Shown in pieces: positions 44,739 through 53,062 of a stretch of 64,000 nucleotides of DNA. The stretch is from the NCBI RefSeq assembly GCF_042676025.1, contig NZ_JBHTJP010000032.1:558001-622000 (forward strand), given 5' to 3'. Made by a program: the position numbers and the translations under genes. The notes below the pieces were generated by a model that was not told where the DNA came from, ran no database searches, and saw only the letters and a program-made list of their open reading frames with translations. Numbering within the stretch: position 1 is the first letter of the stretch; every line of letters starts with the position of its first letter. This DNA comes from Salinimicrobium gaetbulicola. GTDB lineage: Bacteria > Bacteroidota > Bacteroidia > Flavobacteriales > Flavobacteriaceae.

Positions 44739-44864
44739 AGTTAAATGGTATTTAAATAAAAACCTGGTTAGTAAAGGTAAAGAACTTTTATAGGCTTTCT
44801 TTTTTTGGATTTTCAACAGACTAAATTTAAGAAAAAATTTAGTTTCAGGAGAAAAATTTAACTG

Positions 44865-45665
44865 TTAAAATCGATTATCTCCATCCATTAAATTTCCTAA
44901 TCCGCCAAGAATACTGCCCTCTCCTTTATCTTTCCCGCCTCCCTGAGGGGCGGCTGCAAGGATCCTTCCAGCCAGCCTGCTAAAGGGCAATGATTGGATG
45001 AAGACTGTTCCCGGTCCCGTAAGGGTCGCATAGAACAGACCTTCCCCTCCAAAAATGCTGTTTTTTATGCCACCTATAAATTCAATATTGTAATCTACAT
45101 CTTTTGTAAAGCCAATGATGCAACCGGTATCTACTTTCAGTTTTTCTCCCGGTTTTAGAACTTTCTTGGCAGTAGTCCCTCCAGAATGAACAAATGCCAG
45201 CCCATCCCCTTCAAGTTTCTGCATGATAAATCCTTCCCCACCAAAAAGCCCGCGACCAATTCTTTTGCTGAATTCTACTCCTATTGACACCCCTTTGGCC
45301 GCGCATAAGAAGGCATCTTTTTGGCAAATGAACTTTCCGCCATATTCGGTAAGATCTATAGGAATCACTTTCCCGGGGTAAGGAGAAGCAAAACTGATTT
45401 TCTTTTTTGCCATATTCTCGTTTGAAAAGATGGTCATGAAAAGGCTTTCTCCGGTAAGCAATCTTTTACCGGCTCCTAATACCTTTCCGAGGAAACCTTC
45501 ATTTTGCTTTGAGCCATCTCCAAATATGGTATCCATTTTTATGCCGTCATCCATCATCATAAAATTGCCGGCTTCAGCAATTACAGCTTCCCTGGGATCC
45601 AGTTCCACTTCCACATACTGCATCTCCTCTCCAAAAATCTCGTAATCTATTTCGTGTGAATTCAT
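44865..45665 (-). CDS. TIGR00266 / AIM24 family protein
   Basis: A 266-residue protein of the TIGR00266 (AIM24) family, glycine-rich beta structure without signal peptide. Marks: EVELDPREAVIAEAGNFMMMDD, KISFASPYPGKVIPIDL, GLAFVHSGGTTAKKVL and the closing SRLAGRILAAAP. The fold resembles tryptophan-RNA-binding attenuation protein; the biological role is not established. It lies 28 bases downstream of the DUF4442 gene and may be cotranscribed with it. Confidence 0.88.
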   Translation of the reverse strand: MNSHEIDYEIFGEEMQYVEVELDPREAVIAEAGNFMMMDDGIKMDTIFGDGSKQNEGFLGKVLGAGKRLLTGESLFMTIFSNENMAKKKISFASPYPGKVIPIDLTEYGGKFICQKDAFLCAAKGVSIGVEFSKRIGRGLFGGEGFIMQKLEGDGLAFVHSGGTTAKKVLKPGEKLKVDTGCIIGFTKDVDYNIEFIGGIKNSIFGGEGLFYATLTGPGTVFIQSLPFSRLAGRILAAAPQGGGKDKGEGSILGGLGNLMDGDNRF

Positions 45666-45693
45666 TTTTAAGGAATTTAATTTTATAATGTTT

Positions 45694-46149
45694 TTAGCTT
45701 TTCGCCCTTATGGTCCATTCAAATTCAAATTGGGATACCTCTTCCCCATTTTCGTTGACTCCAATAGATTTCATCCAGAAGGTTTGGCCTTCTCCAGTTT
45801 CTAGAGTTCTTTCAATTGCATTAGAGATAAGGTGACCGTCCTGGCAGGTAAAAGTGATCCTGCCGGTAGCCTTTTTAGTAAACCTGGCATTGTTCTGAGC
45901 CACTAACATGGAAATTCTTTTCCCACTGTCCTGGATTCCGCTCATAACAAGAGCTCCTGTAGATAGTTCTGCCGCCATAGCCTGGACAGCAAAATAAAGT
46001 GAGTTGAAAGGATTTTGGTTGATCCATGTATGTTTCACCCCCGTAACGCATTCCCGTTCATTTATCTTTTTAACCCGCACACCACAAAACCAGGCACTGG
46101 GTAATTTGAACATTAAAAAAGAATTTAATTTTTTTCGGGTGATTTTCAT
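45694..46149 (-). CDS. DUF4442 hotdog-fold protein
   Basis: A 151-residue protein of the DUF4442 family (thioesterase-like hotdog fold). KLPSAWFCGVRVKKI near the start and NPFNSLYFAVQAMAAELSTG, the segment where hotdog thioesterases carry the long helix, support the call. No clear catalytic acid is visible, so activity is uncertain. It is divergent from the DUF4870 gene. Confidence 0.8.
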   Translation of the reverse strand: MKITRKKLNSFLMFKLPSAWFCGVRVKKINERECVTGVKHTWINQNPFNSLYFAVQAMAAELSTGALVMSGIQDSGKRISMLVAQNNARFTKKATGRITFTCQDGHLISNAIERTLETGEGQTFWMKSIGVNENGEEVSQFEFEWTIRAKS

Positions 46150-46241
46150 GTTTCAGATAGATTTTGCCTAAAAGTATTCATTTTTTTGATCATCCTAAAA
46201 TGTTAAATTATGTTAAATTTTCGATTAATACAGTACTTTGT

Positions 46242-46274
46242 TTTGCATAATACCATCTTTAAGATATATATTTG
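46242..46274 (+). promoter_or_regulatory. Promoter of the DUF4870-PadR-PspC operon
   Basis: TTTG at 46242-46245 and TATATTTG at 46267-46274 are 21 bases apart, a full match to the Bacteroidota promoter form. The ATG chosen for the first gene is at 46295. Confidence 0.7.
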
Positions 46275-46294
46275 TATTAGAAAATCAATCAAAA

Positions 46295-46819
46295 ATGACA
46301 TCACAAGTACAAAATCCGGACAAAACAGTAGCAGCTTTCATCCACCTGTCTACTTTTTCACAGCTCTTTTTCCCTTTGGGAAATTTTATTTTTCCGCTAA
46401 TCTTTTGGATGGCTAAAAAAAATGACCCTTTTGTGGATGAGCATGGAAAACAGGCCCTGAATTTTCAGATAAGCCTTTACCTCTATTCGGTATTCCTAAT
46501 CGCAATTGCAATAGCTGGAATAATATTGCTAGGACTGAATACCTCAATTGAGGATCCTTTTTACCTGGATCATCATTTTAATTTTTCAGGAAACCTTCCT
46601 GAAGCTGCCCCCATAGTCACCTATGTTATGATAATGCTGCTCTTACTGCTTTCCTTATTTGTTTTAAATATCTACGCTGTGATTTCGGCTACCATTAAGG
46701 CATTCGAAGGAGAGTATTATAAATATCCATTAACCATCAATTTCATCAGTCCGGCACCTGTCGGAATAAATCAATCAAAAAATGAACAGTTTAACAACAC
46801 TCAAAATGAAACGCTATGA
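46295..46819 (+). CDS. DUF4870 membrane protein
   Basis: A 174-residue membrane protein with three or four helices. DKTVAAFIHLSTFSQLFFPLGNFIFPL and DPFVDEHGKQALNFQIS (shown as landmarks) form the DUF4870 signature. The frame extends back to 46238, but the promoter box lies there and MTSQVQNPDK at 46295 is the natural start. Its stop overlaps the PadR gene by four bases, so it belongs to the PadR-PspC operon. Function unknown; in other species it is found with phage-shock/PspC genes. Confidence 0.85.
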   Translation: MTSQVQNPDKTVAAFIHLSTFSQLFFPLGNFIFPLIFWMAKKNDPFVDEHGKQALNFQISLYLYSVFLIAIAIAGIILLGLNTSIEDPFYLDHHFNFSGNLPEAAPIVTYVMIMLLLLLSLFVLNIYAVISATIKAFEGEYYKYPLTINFISPAPVGINQSKNEQFNNTQNETL

Positions 46820-47163
46820 AGATTGAAAATACCAAGGCTCAAATGCGTAAAGGTGTGCTGGAATACTGCATTCTTTCCGTCTTAAAAGACAATGATGCGT
46901 ATGTAGCCGAAATTCTTGACACTCTCAAGAGCGCCAAACTACTGGTAGTTGAAGGAACTATTTATCCTCTTCTCACCCGACTTAAGAACGCAGGTCTTTT
47001 AAATTATCGCTGGGAAGAATCTACCAGCGGTCCGCCACGGAAGTATTACGGACTAACCGAGACCGGCAAAATATTTTTAAAAGAACTTACCCATACCTGG
47101 GACGAACTGCAAACCGCAGTGACAATTGTAACCACCAACAAAAATTCTAATAATCATGAATAA
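46816..47163 (+). CDS. PadR family transcriptional regulator
   Basis: A 115-residue winged-helix protein. KGVLEYCILSVLKDNDAYVAEI and VVEGTIYPLLTRLKNAGLL followed by GPPRKYYGLTETGK are the PadR signature; the C-terminal helix for dimerisation is short. It overlaps the genes on both sides (4 and 8 bases). It most likely represses its own operon in response to an envelope or membrane signal. The inducer is unknown and I found no clear palindromic operator at the promoter. Confidence 0.93.
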   Translation: MKIENTKAQMRKGVLEYCILSVLKDNDAYVAEILDTLKSAKLLVVEGTIYPLLTRLKNAGLLNYRWEESTSGPPRKYYGLTETGKIFLKELTHTWDELQTAVTIVTTNKNSNNHE

Positions 47164-48892
47164 GACAGTTAATATAAACCTTGCCGGCATATTCTTTCAT
47201 ATTGATGAAGACGCTTATGCCAAATTGCAACACTACCTGGACGCGATCAAAAGATCTTTGAGCGGTACTAACGGCAGGGACGAGATCATTAATGATATCG
47301 AAGCCCGTATTGCTGAATTATTTAGTGAGAAGATCCAGAATGAGCGCCAGGTGATTGGAACCAAAGAAGTTGAAGAGGTGATCGCTGTAATGGGGCAACC
47401 CGAAGACTATATGCTGGACGAAGAACTTTATGAAGATGAACCGTCCTACACTAAGACCAAAGGAAAGAAATTGTTCAGGGATACCGAGCACTCATACATT
47501 GGTGGAGTATCTTCAGGATTGGGACATTTCCTTGGGATCAACGCCATCTGGTTGCGTCTCGCATGGATCCTGTTGACCATATTCTCCACCGGTGCTTTCA
47601 TCCTTATTTACATTGCCCTATGGATCTTCGTGCCTGAAGCTAAAACTACAGCCGATAAACTTGCTATGCGGGGAGAACCGGTAACTATTAGTAATATCGA
47701 ACGAAAGATCCGCGAAGGATTTGAGGATGTTTCAGGAAAAATGAAGGACATAGACTATGAAAAATACGGCTACAGTGCTCGAAAAGGAGCAAATTCTGCA
47801 GCCACAGCAGTAGGAGACGGAATATCATTCCTACTGAATCTGTTCGTAAAGTTCATTGGGATCCTTTTATTATTGATCGCAGGTACCACCTTAATAGGCT
47901 TGTTCATAGGTTTCTTTACCGTAGGAACATTCGGGATCATAGAAGCTCCCTGGATGGAATGGGTAGACATGGTTGGTCCCGGACAGGAAAACATCTGGGT
48001 CATTTCCATCCTTGCATTTCTTGCCATAGGGATTCCCTTCTTCTTCCTTTTTATACTAGGTCTGAAGATATTGGTTAAAAAGCTGAAGTCAATAGGAACT
48101 ACCGCTAAACTGGTGCTTCTGGGATTATGGATCATATCTGTCCTTGGGCTTATCTTCTTCGGAATAAAGCAGGCTACGGAAAGAGCTTATGACGCAGATG
48201 TTGTGATTACTGAAACACTTCCGGTGAAAGCCAATGATACCTTATACCTGAAAATGGAAGGAAATCCGGTTTTGAATTCCACCCCATACCGAAGCGGAAA
48301 ATTTAATTATTCCTTAGACGAGAATGATCAAAAGGTGCTTTGGTCACAAGATATTCGTCTGGTTGTAAAGTCTACTTCAGACTCATTAGGAAGAATAGAG
48401 ATCCAGAAAACCGCTGAAGGAAAGAATTATGAGGATGCCCGTGCCAGAGCCGAAAAGATCAATTATTCCACCTCTTTTTCAGGAAATGAACTGAAACTTG
48501 GAGGACAATTAACTACGGCACCTGAAAACAAATACAGAGACCAGGAAGTTCAGATAACTCTTTACCTTCCGGAAGGAAGCATCCTTTATGCGTCAGATAA
48601 CACCTATTCCTTTCACAGGAATTCTGATTGGTATGAGGACATCCTTGAAAATGGGAAAGAAGAAAGGTATCTTTTAATCACCCGCAATGGAGTAGATTGT
48701 TTGGATTGCCCTGAAGGGGATGATTCCTGGGAAGAATCTGAAGGAGAATGGCTGGAGGAAGAAGATGACGAGATCAATGCCAGGATTGATGTTGACGGAG
48801 AAGAGATCAATGTCAAGATCAACAAAAAGGGTGTAAAGGTTAAAGATGAGAATAACGAAGAGATCTTGAAGATCAACTCTTCAAATATATAA
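47156..48892 (+). CDS. PspC-domain membrane protein with adhesin-like C-terminal domain
   Basis: A 578-residue protein. An N-terminal cytoplasmic part (VNINLAGIFFHIDEDAY) leads to the PspC domain (~102-162: RDTEHSYIGGVSSGLGHFLG, then WLRLAWILLTIFSTGAF). Three more membrane helices lie at about 222-345. A large C-terminal domain with ETLPVKANDTLYLKM and repeated beta strands follows, and a very acidic linker near the end (EGDDSWEESEGEWLEEEDDE). With DUF4870 and PadR it forms a likely envelope-stress module. Confidence 0.9.
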   Translation: MNKTVNINLAGIFFHIDEDAYAKLQHYLDAIKRSLSGTNGRDEIINDIEARIAELFSEKIQNERQVIGTKEVEEVIAVMGQPEDYMLDEELYEDEPSYTKTKGKKLFRDTEHSYIGGVSSGLGHFLGINAIWLRLAWILLTIFSTGAFILIYIALWIFVPEAKTTADKLAMRGEPVTISNIERKIREGFEDVSGKMKDIDYEKYGYSARKGANSAATAVGDGISFLLNLFVKFIGILLLLIAGTTLIGLFIGFFTVGTFGIIEAPWMEWVDMVGPGQENIWVISILAFLAIGIPFFFLFILGLKILVKKLKSIGTTAKLVLLGLWIISVLGLIFFGIKQATERAYDADVVITETLPVKANDTLYLKMEGNPVLNSTPYRSGKFNYSLDENDQKVLWSQDIRLVVKSTSDSLGRIEIQKTAEGKNYEDARARAEKINYSTSFSGNELKLGGQLTTAPENKYRDQEVQITLYLPEGSILYASDNTYSFHRNSDWYEDILENGKEERYLLITRNGVDCLDCPEGDDSWEESEGEWLEEEDDEINARIDVDGEEINVKINKKGVKVKDENNEEILKINSSNI

Positions 48893-48910
48893 ACTTTAAA
48901 ATCGCAGGTC

Positions 48911-49069
48911 ATGAGCATATTATACGAAATATTAATAGCCGCCGTGTTCTCTGCACTTCTTTCGCCCCAAACGGAAGTAAAGGAAACACAGCCTGAAAAG
49001 GTAAAAACCGAAAAGGTTTCGACAACACCTTCTCAGGACTGTAACACAAAAAAGATCGAAAAAATTTGA
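48911..49069 (+). CDS. Possible small membrane protein after pspC
   Basis: A 52-codon frame with ATG at 48911, 18 bases after the PspC gene stop and on the same strand. It reads as a short hydrophobic N-terminus (SILYEILIAAVFSALLS) and a charged Lys/Glu/Thr-rich tail with one cysteine. A strong terminator follows at 17 bases, so it is within the operon transcript. I know no homologue. It may be a small regulatory membrane protein or a chance frame. Confidence 0.45.
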   Translation: MSILYEILIAAVFSALLSPQTEVKETQPEKVKTEKVSTTPSQDCNTKKIEKI

Positions 49070-49085
49070 TCACTAACCATCTAAG

Positions 49086-49129
49086 AAAAGAACGGGTCTG
49101 AAAATTGAATTTCAGACCCGTTCTTTTTT
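49086..49129 (+). terminator. Terminator of the DUF4870-PadR-PspC operon
   Basis: AGAACGGGTCTGAAA and TTTCAGACCCGTTCT form a perfect 15-base stem, followed by TTTTT. Confidence 0.93.
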
Positions 49130-49150
49130 GCTTCATTCTAAGATTATAAC

Positions 49151-49182
49151 GGACCTGTTCTTAAATGAGGATTAACAGGTCC
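49151..49182. repeat. Inverted repeat just upstream of the PAS gene promoter
   Basis: GGACCTGTT (49151-49159) and AACAGGTCC (49174-49182), a perfect nine-base inverted repeat 14 bases apart. It ends three bases before the -33 element. It has no T-run, so a protein-binding site is as likely as a terminator. Confidence 0.5.
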
Positions 49183-49184
49183 AA

Positions 49185-49216
49185 TTTGTTTTCCGGGAAC
49201 CGTTTCCCTACCTTTG
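49185..49216 (+). promoter_or_regulatory. Promoter of the PAS-only protein gene
   Basis: TTTG (49185-49188) and TACCTTTG (49209-49216), 20 bases apart, full match to the Bacteroidota form; ATG at 49248. Confidence 0.68.
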
Positions 49217-49247
49217 TTAAATATTTGTTAACCTTAAATATTTACTA

Positions 49248-49679
49248 ATGAGTTTTTTACCTACAGATGAAGAATACCGTAATCTGCTCCATTCTAAAGA
49301 ACTCTACAAGCAGATATTCGACAGTTCGGTTCTCCCTATCATCATTCATGACATGTATTTAAACATTATTGAAGTGAATGATAAAGTGATCGAGGTGTTT
49401 GGTTATTCCAAAGAGGAGATATTAGACTTAAAGATTTTGGATCTGCACACCCACAACGAACTGGAACACTCCCTGGAGGTGCTGGAGAAAATGCAAGAAT
49501 CAGATCGCCTGACGGTTAAAACTGAGTTCAAACGAAAGGACGGTTCAATTATTACTGCAGAAGTATCCCCGTGTAAGATAAAATTGAAGAATACTGCCTT
49601 TATCCATGTTCATATAAATAACATAAAGGATCTGGAAGAAGTCGAAACAGAAACAGAGGAACTTTTAAATAAAAAATAA
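49248..49679 (+). CDS. Single PAS-domain protein
   Basis: A 143-residue protein consisting of one PAS domain (residues ~15-130) with no attached output. QIFDSSVLPIIIHDMYLNIIEVND and FGYSKEEILDLKILDLH are the PAS core; FKRKDGSIITAEVSPCKIK is the second half. A short Glu-rich tail ends it. It could sense a ligand or redox state and act on a kinase by contact, such as those at 15-20 kb, but no partner is adjacent. Transcribed alone, between two terminators. Confidence 0.82.
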   Translation: MSFLPTDEEYRNLLHSKELYKQIFDSSVLPIIIHDMYLNIIEVNDKVIEVFGYSKEEILDLKILDLHTHNELEHSLEVLEKMQESDRLTVKTEFKRKDGSIITAEVSPCKIKLKNTAFIHVHINNIKDLEEVETETEELLNKK

Positions 49680-49697
49680 AGTTGAAGAAGGATCATT

Positions 49698-49728
49698 AAA
49701 AAAAGGCTGTTAAAAACAGCCTTTTTTA
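49698..49728. terminator. Bidirectional terminator between the PAS gene and trxB
   Basis: AAAAAAGGCTGTT and AACAGCCTTTTTT pair around a three-to-four-base loop, with A- and T-runs on the two sides. It serves both convergent genes. Confidence 0.9.
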
Positions 49729-49753
49729 ATTTTAAGATCTTAGACAGTCAGTC

Positions 49754-50725
49754 TTATTCTGCAATGACCTCTTCATTGCTTTCTACAGAAGCCAGGTAAC
49801 GTTCGGCATCTAAAGCAGCCATACAACCTGTTCCGGCCGCAGTAATAGCCTGTCGGTATTCTTTATCCTGTACATCTCCGGAAGCAAATACTCCGGGTAC
49901 ATTCGTTTTAGTAGATTTTCCTTTGGTGATCAAATAGCCGGTCTCATCCATTTCTAATTGACCTTTGAAGATCTCGGTATTTGGTTTATGACCAATAGCG
50001 ATGAACAATCCTGTGATCTTGATCTCCTCTTTTTCACCGGTTTGGTTATTCACCATTCTAAGACCTTCTACAACCTGGTCACCAATTACTTCATCCACTT
50101 CAGTATTATATCTTACATCAATGTTCTTAGTGTTCATTACACGGTGTTGCATGGCTTTAGAGGCTCTAAACTCATCTTTTCGAACCAGCATAGTCACTTT
50201 AGAACAAATATTGGCAAGGTAGGTTGCTTCTTCGGCGGCGGTATCTCCTCCTCCAACGATTGCCACATCCTGTCCTTTATAGAAGAACCCGTCACAAACG
50301 GCACAGGCCGAAACTCCGCCTCCACGTAAACGTTGCTCACTTGGAAGTCCCAGATATTTTGCCGTAGCACCGGTAGAGATGATCACAGTTTCAGCTTCGA
50401 TCCAGGTCGCGTTATCCACACAGGCTTTATGAATACCTCCTACTTCTTTACTGAATTCAACTTCGGTCACCATTCCCATTCTAACCTGAGTACCAAAACG
50501 CTCAGCTTGTTTTTGAAGGTCCACCATCATGGCAGGACCGTCAATTCCGTCAGGATATCCCGGGAAGTTGTCAACTTCTGTAGTTGTGGTCAGCTGTCCC
50601 CCTGGTTCCAGTCCGGTGTACATAACAGGATTGAGATCTGCACGAGCCGCATAGATGGCCGCGGTATAACCTGCAGGCCCGGAACCTATGATCAAACACT
50701 TTATTCTTTCAATATTTTCACTCAT
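49754..50725 (-). CDS. trxB: Thioredoxin-disulfide reductase
   Basis: A 323-residue FAD/NADPH enzyme that reduces thioredoxin. FAD loop LIIGSGPAGYTAA (residues ~11-23), redox cysteines C141 and C144 (SACAVCDG), NADPH loop VAIVGGGDTAAEEA and the C-terminal FASGDVQD. It should keep the cytoplasmic thiol pool reduced and so supports OxyR recovery. Divergent from the TRIC channel gene. Confidence 0.96.
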   Translation of the reverse strand: MSENIERIKCLIIGSGPAGYTAAIYAARADLNPVMYTGLEPGGQLTTTTEVDNFPGYPDGIDGPAMMVDLQKQAERFGTQVRMGMVTEVEFSKEVGGIHKACVDNATWIEAETVIISTGATAKYLGLPSEQRLRGGGVSACAVCDGFFYKGQDVAIVGGGDTAAEEATYLANICSKVTMLVRKDEFRASKAMQHRVMNTKNIDVRYNTEVDEVIGDQVVEGLRMVNNQTGEKEEIKITGLFIAIGHKPNTEIFKGQLEMDETGYLITKGKSTKTNVPGVFASGDVQDKEYRQAITAAGTGCMAALDAERYLASVESNEEVIAE

Positions 50726-50868
50726 TTCAAATTCTTTTTGGTCTTGTAAAAGTAGTAACTTTCAATAAAAACTTACAGAAAAGCAGATACAGATTTACTA
50801 TTCTTTTATAAACGAAGTGAATACAGGAGTTCCTTTAAAAGAAGGTTTCAAGAGTATTCTTTAAAACT

Positions 50869-50876
50869 TACCTTTG
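50869..50876 (+). promoter_or_regulatory. -7 promoter box of the TRIC channel gene
   Basis: TACCTTTG, full match to TAnnTTTG, ending four bases before the ATG at 50881. This points to a leaderless message, as for ribD and rprX. Confidence 0.5.
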
Positions 50877-50880
50877 TTCT

Positions 50881-51507
50881 ATGATCGAACTATCCATCTT
50901 TAATATCCTGGACCTTCTGGGAACGATCGCCTTTGCCATTTCCGGAGCCTTATCGGCCATGAACCGGCGCCTGGACCTATTCGGGATCTTTATCATAGCT
51001 TTTGTAACTGCAATTGGAGGTGGAACCTTACGGGATGTTCTTATTGGAAGCACGCCGGTGAACTGGATGGAGAATATCATTTACATCTACCTCATTGGGA
51101 CGGTAACCATTTTTTCCATCGTCTTCAGAAATAAACTGAACTACCTCAAAAAATCCCTCTTCCTTTTCGATACGATAGGACTGGGCGTTTTTACCATCAC
51201 AGGAGTAGAAATGGGAGTTAAAAATGACCTGGACCCTATTATCTCTATTGCACTGGGAGCCATGACCGGAACCTTTGGAGGGGTGATCAGGGATATCTTG
51301 TGTAATGAGATCCCGGTGATCTTCAGAAAAGAGATCTATGCCACGGCTTGTATCATTGGTGCGCTTGCTTTTGTGATTTTAGACTCCTTTGAAGTAAGCA
51401 CAGACATCACTTACATAGCCACCTCCCTCACGGTAATAGTCATACGCTTACTGGTCGTAAAATATCATATTTCCCTGCCTTCCTTTTATCCCTCTCCACG
51501 ATCTTAG
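50881..51507 (+). CDS. TRIC-type cation channel family protein (YadS/UPF0126)
   Basis: A 208-residue membrane protein with seven helices in two similar halves. Each half has the family's glycine-rich motif: AIGGGTLRDVLIG in the first and GTFGGVIRDIL in the second. Prokaryotic members form trimeric cation channels related to eukaryotic TRIC; a metabolite transport role is also discussed for the family. No neighbour gives a clue to the ion or substrate. Confidence 0.88.
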   Translation: MIELSIFNILDLLGTIAFAISGALSAMNRRLDLFGIFIIAFVTAIGGGTLRDVLIGSTPVNWMENIIYIYLIGTVTIFSIVFRNKLNYLKKSLFLFDTIGLGVFTITGVEMGVKNDLDPIISIALGAMTGTFGGVIRDILCNEIPVIFRKEIYATACIIGALAFVILDSFEVSTDITYIATSLTVIVIRLLVVKYHISLPSFYPSPRS

Positions 51508-51658
51508 GTAACTGTACTTTTCCAGGTTTAACCATTCCGGAGATATTTTGGAATGTCGCCTGTTAAATTACCTTAAATACTGTAACATTTTGATTTCCAG
51601 ACAGTCTATTAAATAAAGAACGTTCCTCCCAAGATTGTCGAATCAAAAAACGCTAGTC

Positions 51659-52015
51659 ATGAAAATCTTTAAAATGTTATTACTCGTGTGTGCTATTTCA
51701 TTCAGCACATTATTGACAGCAAACCCGGTAGAACGGTTTGCCGACTTGAACTCTATTTCATATGAAATTGAAAAGATCCTTGAAGAATCACATTATGATA
51801 TTGAAGAAGATCTTAAAGTAACTATTTTCTTCTCCATTTCTGAAGATCAACGTATTCAGTGTCTAACGGTTGCATCAGGAAATGAAGATGTGAATTACTT
51901 CATCAAAAAGGAACTTGAAAACAAATTACTTTTAGGTGAGGAATGGAGAAAAGGAGTTATTTACGAACTAACTGTTGATTATGCAGATGTGGTTCTTAAA
52001 TACGCCGCTATCTAA
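51659..52015 (+). CDS. Small exported protein of unknown function
   Basis: A 118-residue protein with a signal peptide (residues 1-20: KIFKMLLLVCAISFSTLLTA). The mature part has FADLNSISYEIEKIL and VTIFFSISEDQRIQCLTV, which looks like a small alpha/beta domain reminiscent of TonB-C-like secreted proteins. The frame is open to 51635 with a TTG; the ATG at 51659 gives a normal signal peptide. Its stop overlaps the stop of the convergent DUF6691 gene by four bases. Confidence 0.65.
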   Translation: MKIFKMLLLVCAISFSTLLTANPVERFADLNSISYEIEKILEESHYDIEEDLKVTIFFSISEDQRIQCLTVASGNEDVNYFIKKELENKLLLGEEWRKGVIYELTVDYADVVLKYAAI

Positions 52016-52425
52016 TGAGGCAATTTCTTCCGAAGCAATCCATACAGAAAGGCCCCTAAAACTGCTCCAAGCAATACTACCACGATCGAGACGTATCCCG
52101 CGCCTATCAACGTATAGATAGGTCCGGGACACGCGCCTGCCAAAGCCCACCCCAGTCCAAATATCACTCCTCCAAAAAGGTAATTTTTGAAGCCTTTTTC
52201 CTTAGCTTCGATATTTACCGGAGTACCGAAAAAGGATTTTACATTCAATCTTTTTATCAACTGCACGCCAATAACTCCAAGGATCAAAGCAGATCCTATA
52301 ATACCGTACATGTGGAAGGATTCAAAACGGAACATTTCATAAATCCGAAACCACGAGGCGGCTTCAGACTTGTACATCACAATCCCGAAAAAGGTCCCGA
52401 TAAATAAATAGGCTGTTGTTCTCAT
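52012..52425 (-). CDS. DUF6691 / YeeE-YedE half-transporter, small subunit
   Basis: A 137-residue membrane protein with four helices. FGVIFGLGWALAGACPGPIYTLIGAG-type motif (seen as LGWALAGACPGPIY) carries the cysteine typical of the YeeE/YedE sulfur transporters. It is the shorter of two halves that together equal one full-length YeeE. Those transporters bring thiosulfate or related sulfur across the inner membrane. Three bases separate it from the larger half upstream. Confidence 0.85.
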   Translation of the reverse strand: MRTTAYLFIGTFFGIVMYKSEAASWFRIYEMFRFESFHMYGIIGSALILGVIGVQLIKRLNVKSFFGTPVNIEAKEKGFKNYLFGGVIFGLGWALAGACPGPIYTLIGAGYVSIVVVLLGAVLGAFLYGLLRKKLPH

Positions 52426-52428
52426 TTT

Positions 52429-52986
52429 CTAAAAAATTAAGGGGAATAAAAGATGTACCATCACAAGGCCACCAATAAAAAATCCTATTACCGCGATAAG
52501 TGAGGGCAACTGCAAATTACTAAGACCTGAGATCGCATGACCCGAAGTACATCCTGCCGCATAGCGGGCACCGAAGCCAATGAGGATTCCTCCAATTATA
52601 AGTATCAATAATGCGAAAGGGTCTGTTAAGGCAGAAACACTGAATAATTCATTTGGCAGGTATGCTTCTCCGGCACTTTCGAAACCAAGCTCTTTAAGAT
52701 TGGTTTGAGTTTCGGGATTTATGTCTACTGCTTTATTAGGACTTAAAAGATTTGCGCCAATAAACCCTCCTATTGCAGCTCCCAAAATAACTATCAGGTT
52801 CCAGCGGTTCTTTCGCCAATTGAAATTAAAATACTCGGCCTTTTTCCCGGCGCCGCAAACGGCGCACATAGTCTCCAGGTTTGAAGACATCCCGAACTTT
52901 TTCCCCATTAAAATCAGGAGAAACATTACCAGGGCGATTAAAGGCCCGGCCACATACCAGGGCCAGGGTTGATAAATCCATTCCAT
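52429..52986 (-). CDS. YeeE/YedE family sulfur transporter, large half
   Basis: A 185-residue membrane protein with about five helices. GFGARYAAGCTSGHAISGL has the conserved Cys of the YeeE/YedE family, and an N-terminal ETMCAVCGAGKKAEYF adds two cysteines facing the cytoplasm or periplasm. The ATG at 52986 is preferred to a TTG at 52995. With the gene below it forms a split YeeE transporter. In other Flavobacteriia such pairs lie beside persulfide-handling genes like those at 58 kb; here the two sets are 5 kb apart. Confidence 0.87.
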   Translation of the reverse strand: MEWIYQPWPWYVAGPLIALVMFLLILMGKKFGMSSNLETMCAVCGAGKKAEYFNFNWRKNRWNLIVILGAAIGGFIGANLLSPNKAVDINPETQTNLKELGFESAGEAYLPNELFSVSALTDPFALLILIIGGILIGFGARYAAGCTSGHAISGLSNLQLPSLIAVIGFFIGGLVMVHLLFPLIF

Positions 52987-53002
52987 TGAAAGCAATTTTC
53001 AG

Positions 53003-53010
53003 CAAAGATA
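53003..53010 (-). promoter_or_regulatory. -7 promoter box of the split YeeE transporter genes
   Basis: Reads TATCTTTG on the minus strand, a full TAnnTTTG match, 16 bases upstream of the ATG at 52986. No GTAAC-N4-GTnAC palindrome lies 33 bases upstream, unlike the operons at 60 and 61 kb. Confidence 0.5.
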
Positions 53011-53062
53011 CGTTAACCGGACATGTTTATCCCGATTTGCACAATAGACAATTCCAATGTCG

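Noticed and set aside
48909..49136. A 75-residue minus-strand frame opposite the small gene after pspC
   Set aside because: It runs through the strong terminator and has no start region or protein family. The plus-strand frame fits the operon better.
50333..50749. A 138-residue plus-strand frame opposite trxB
   Set aside because: It is a shadow of the conserved trxB reading frame, with low-complexity His/Ser content and no family.
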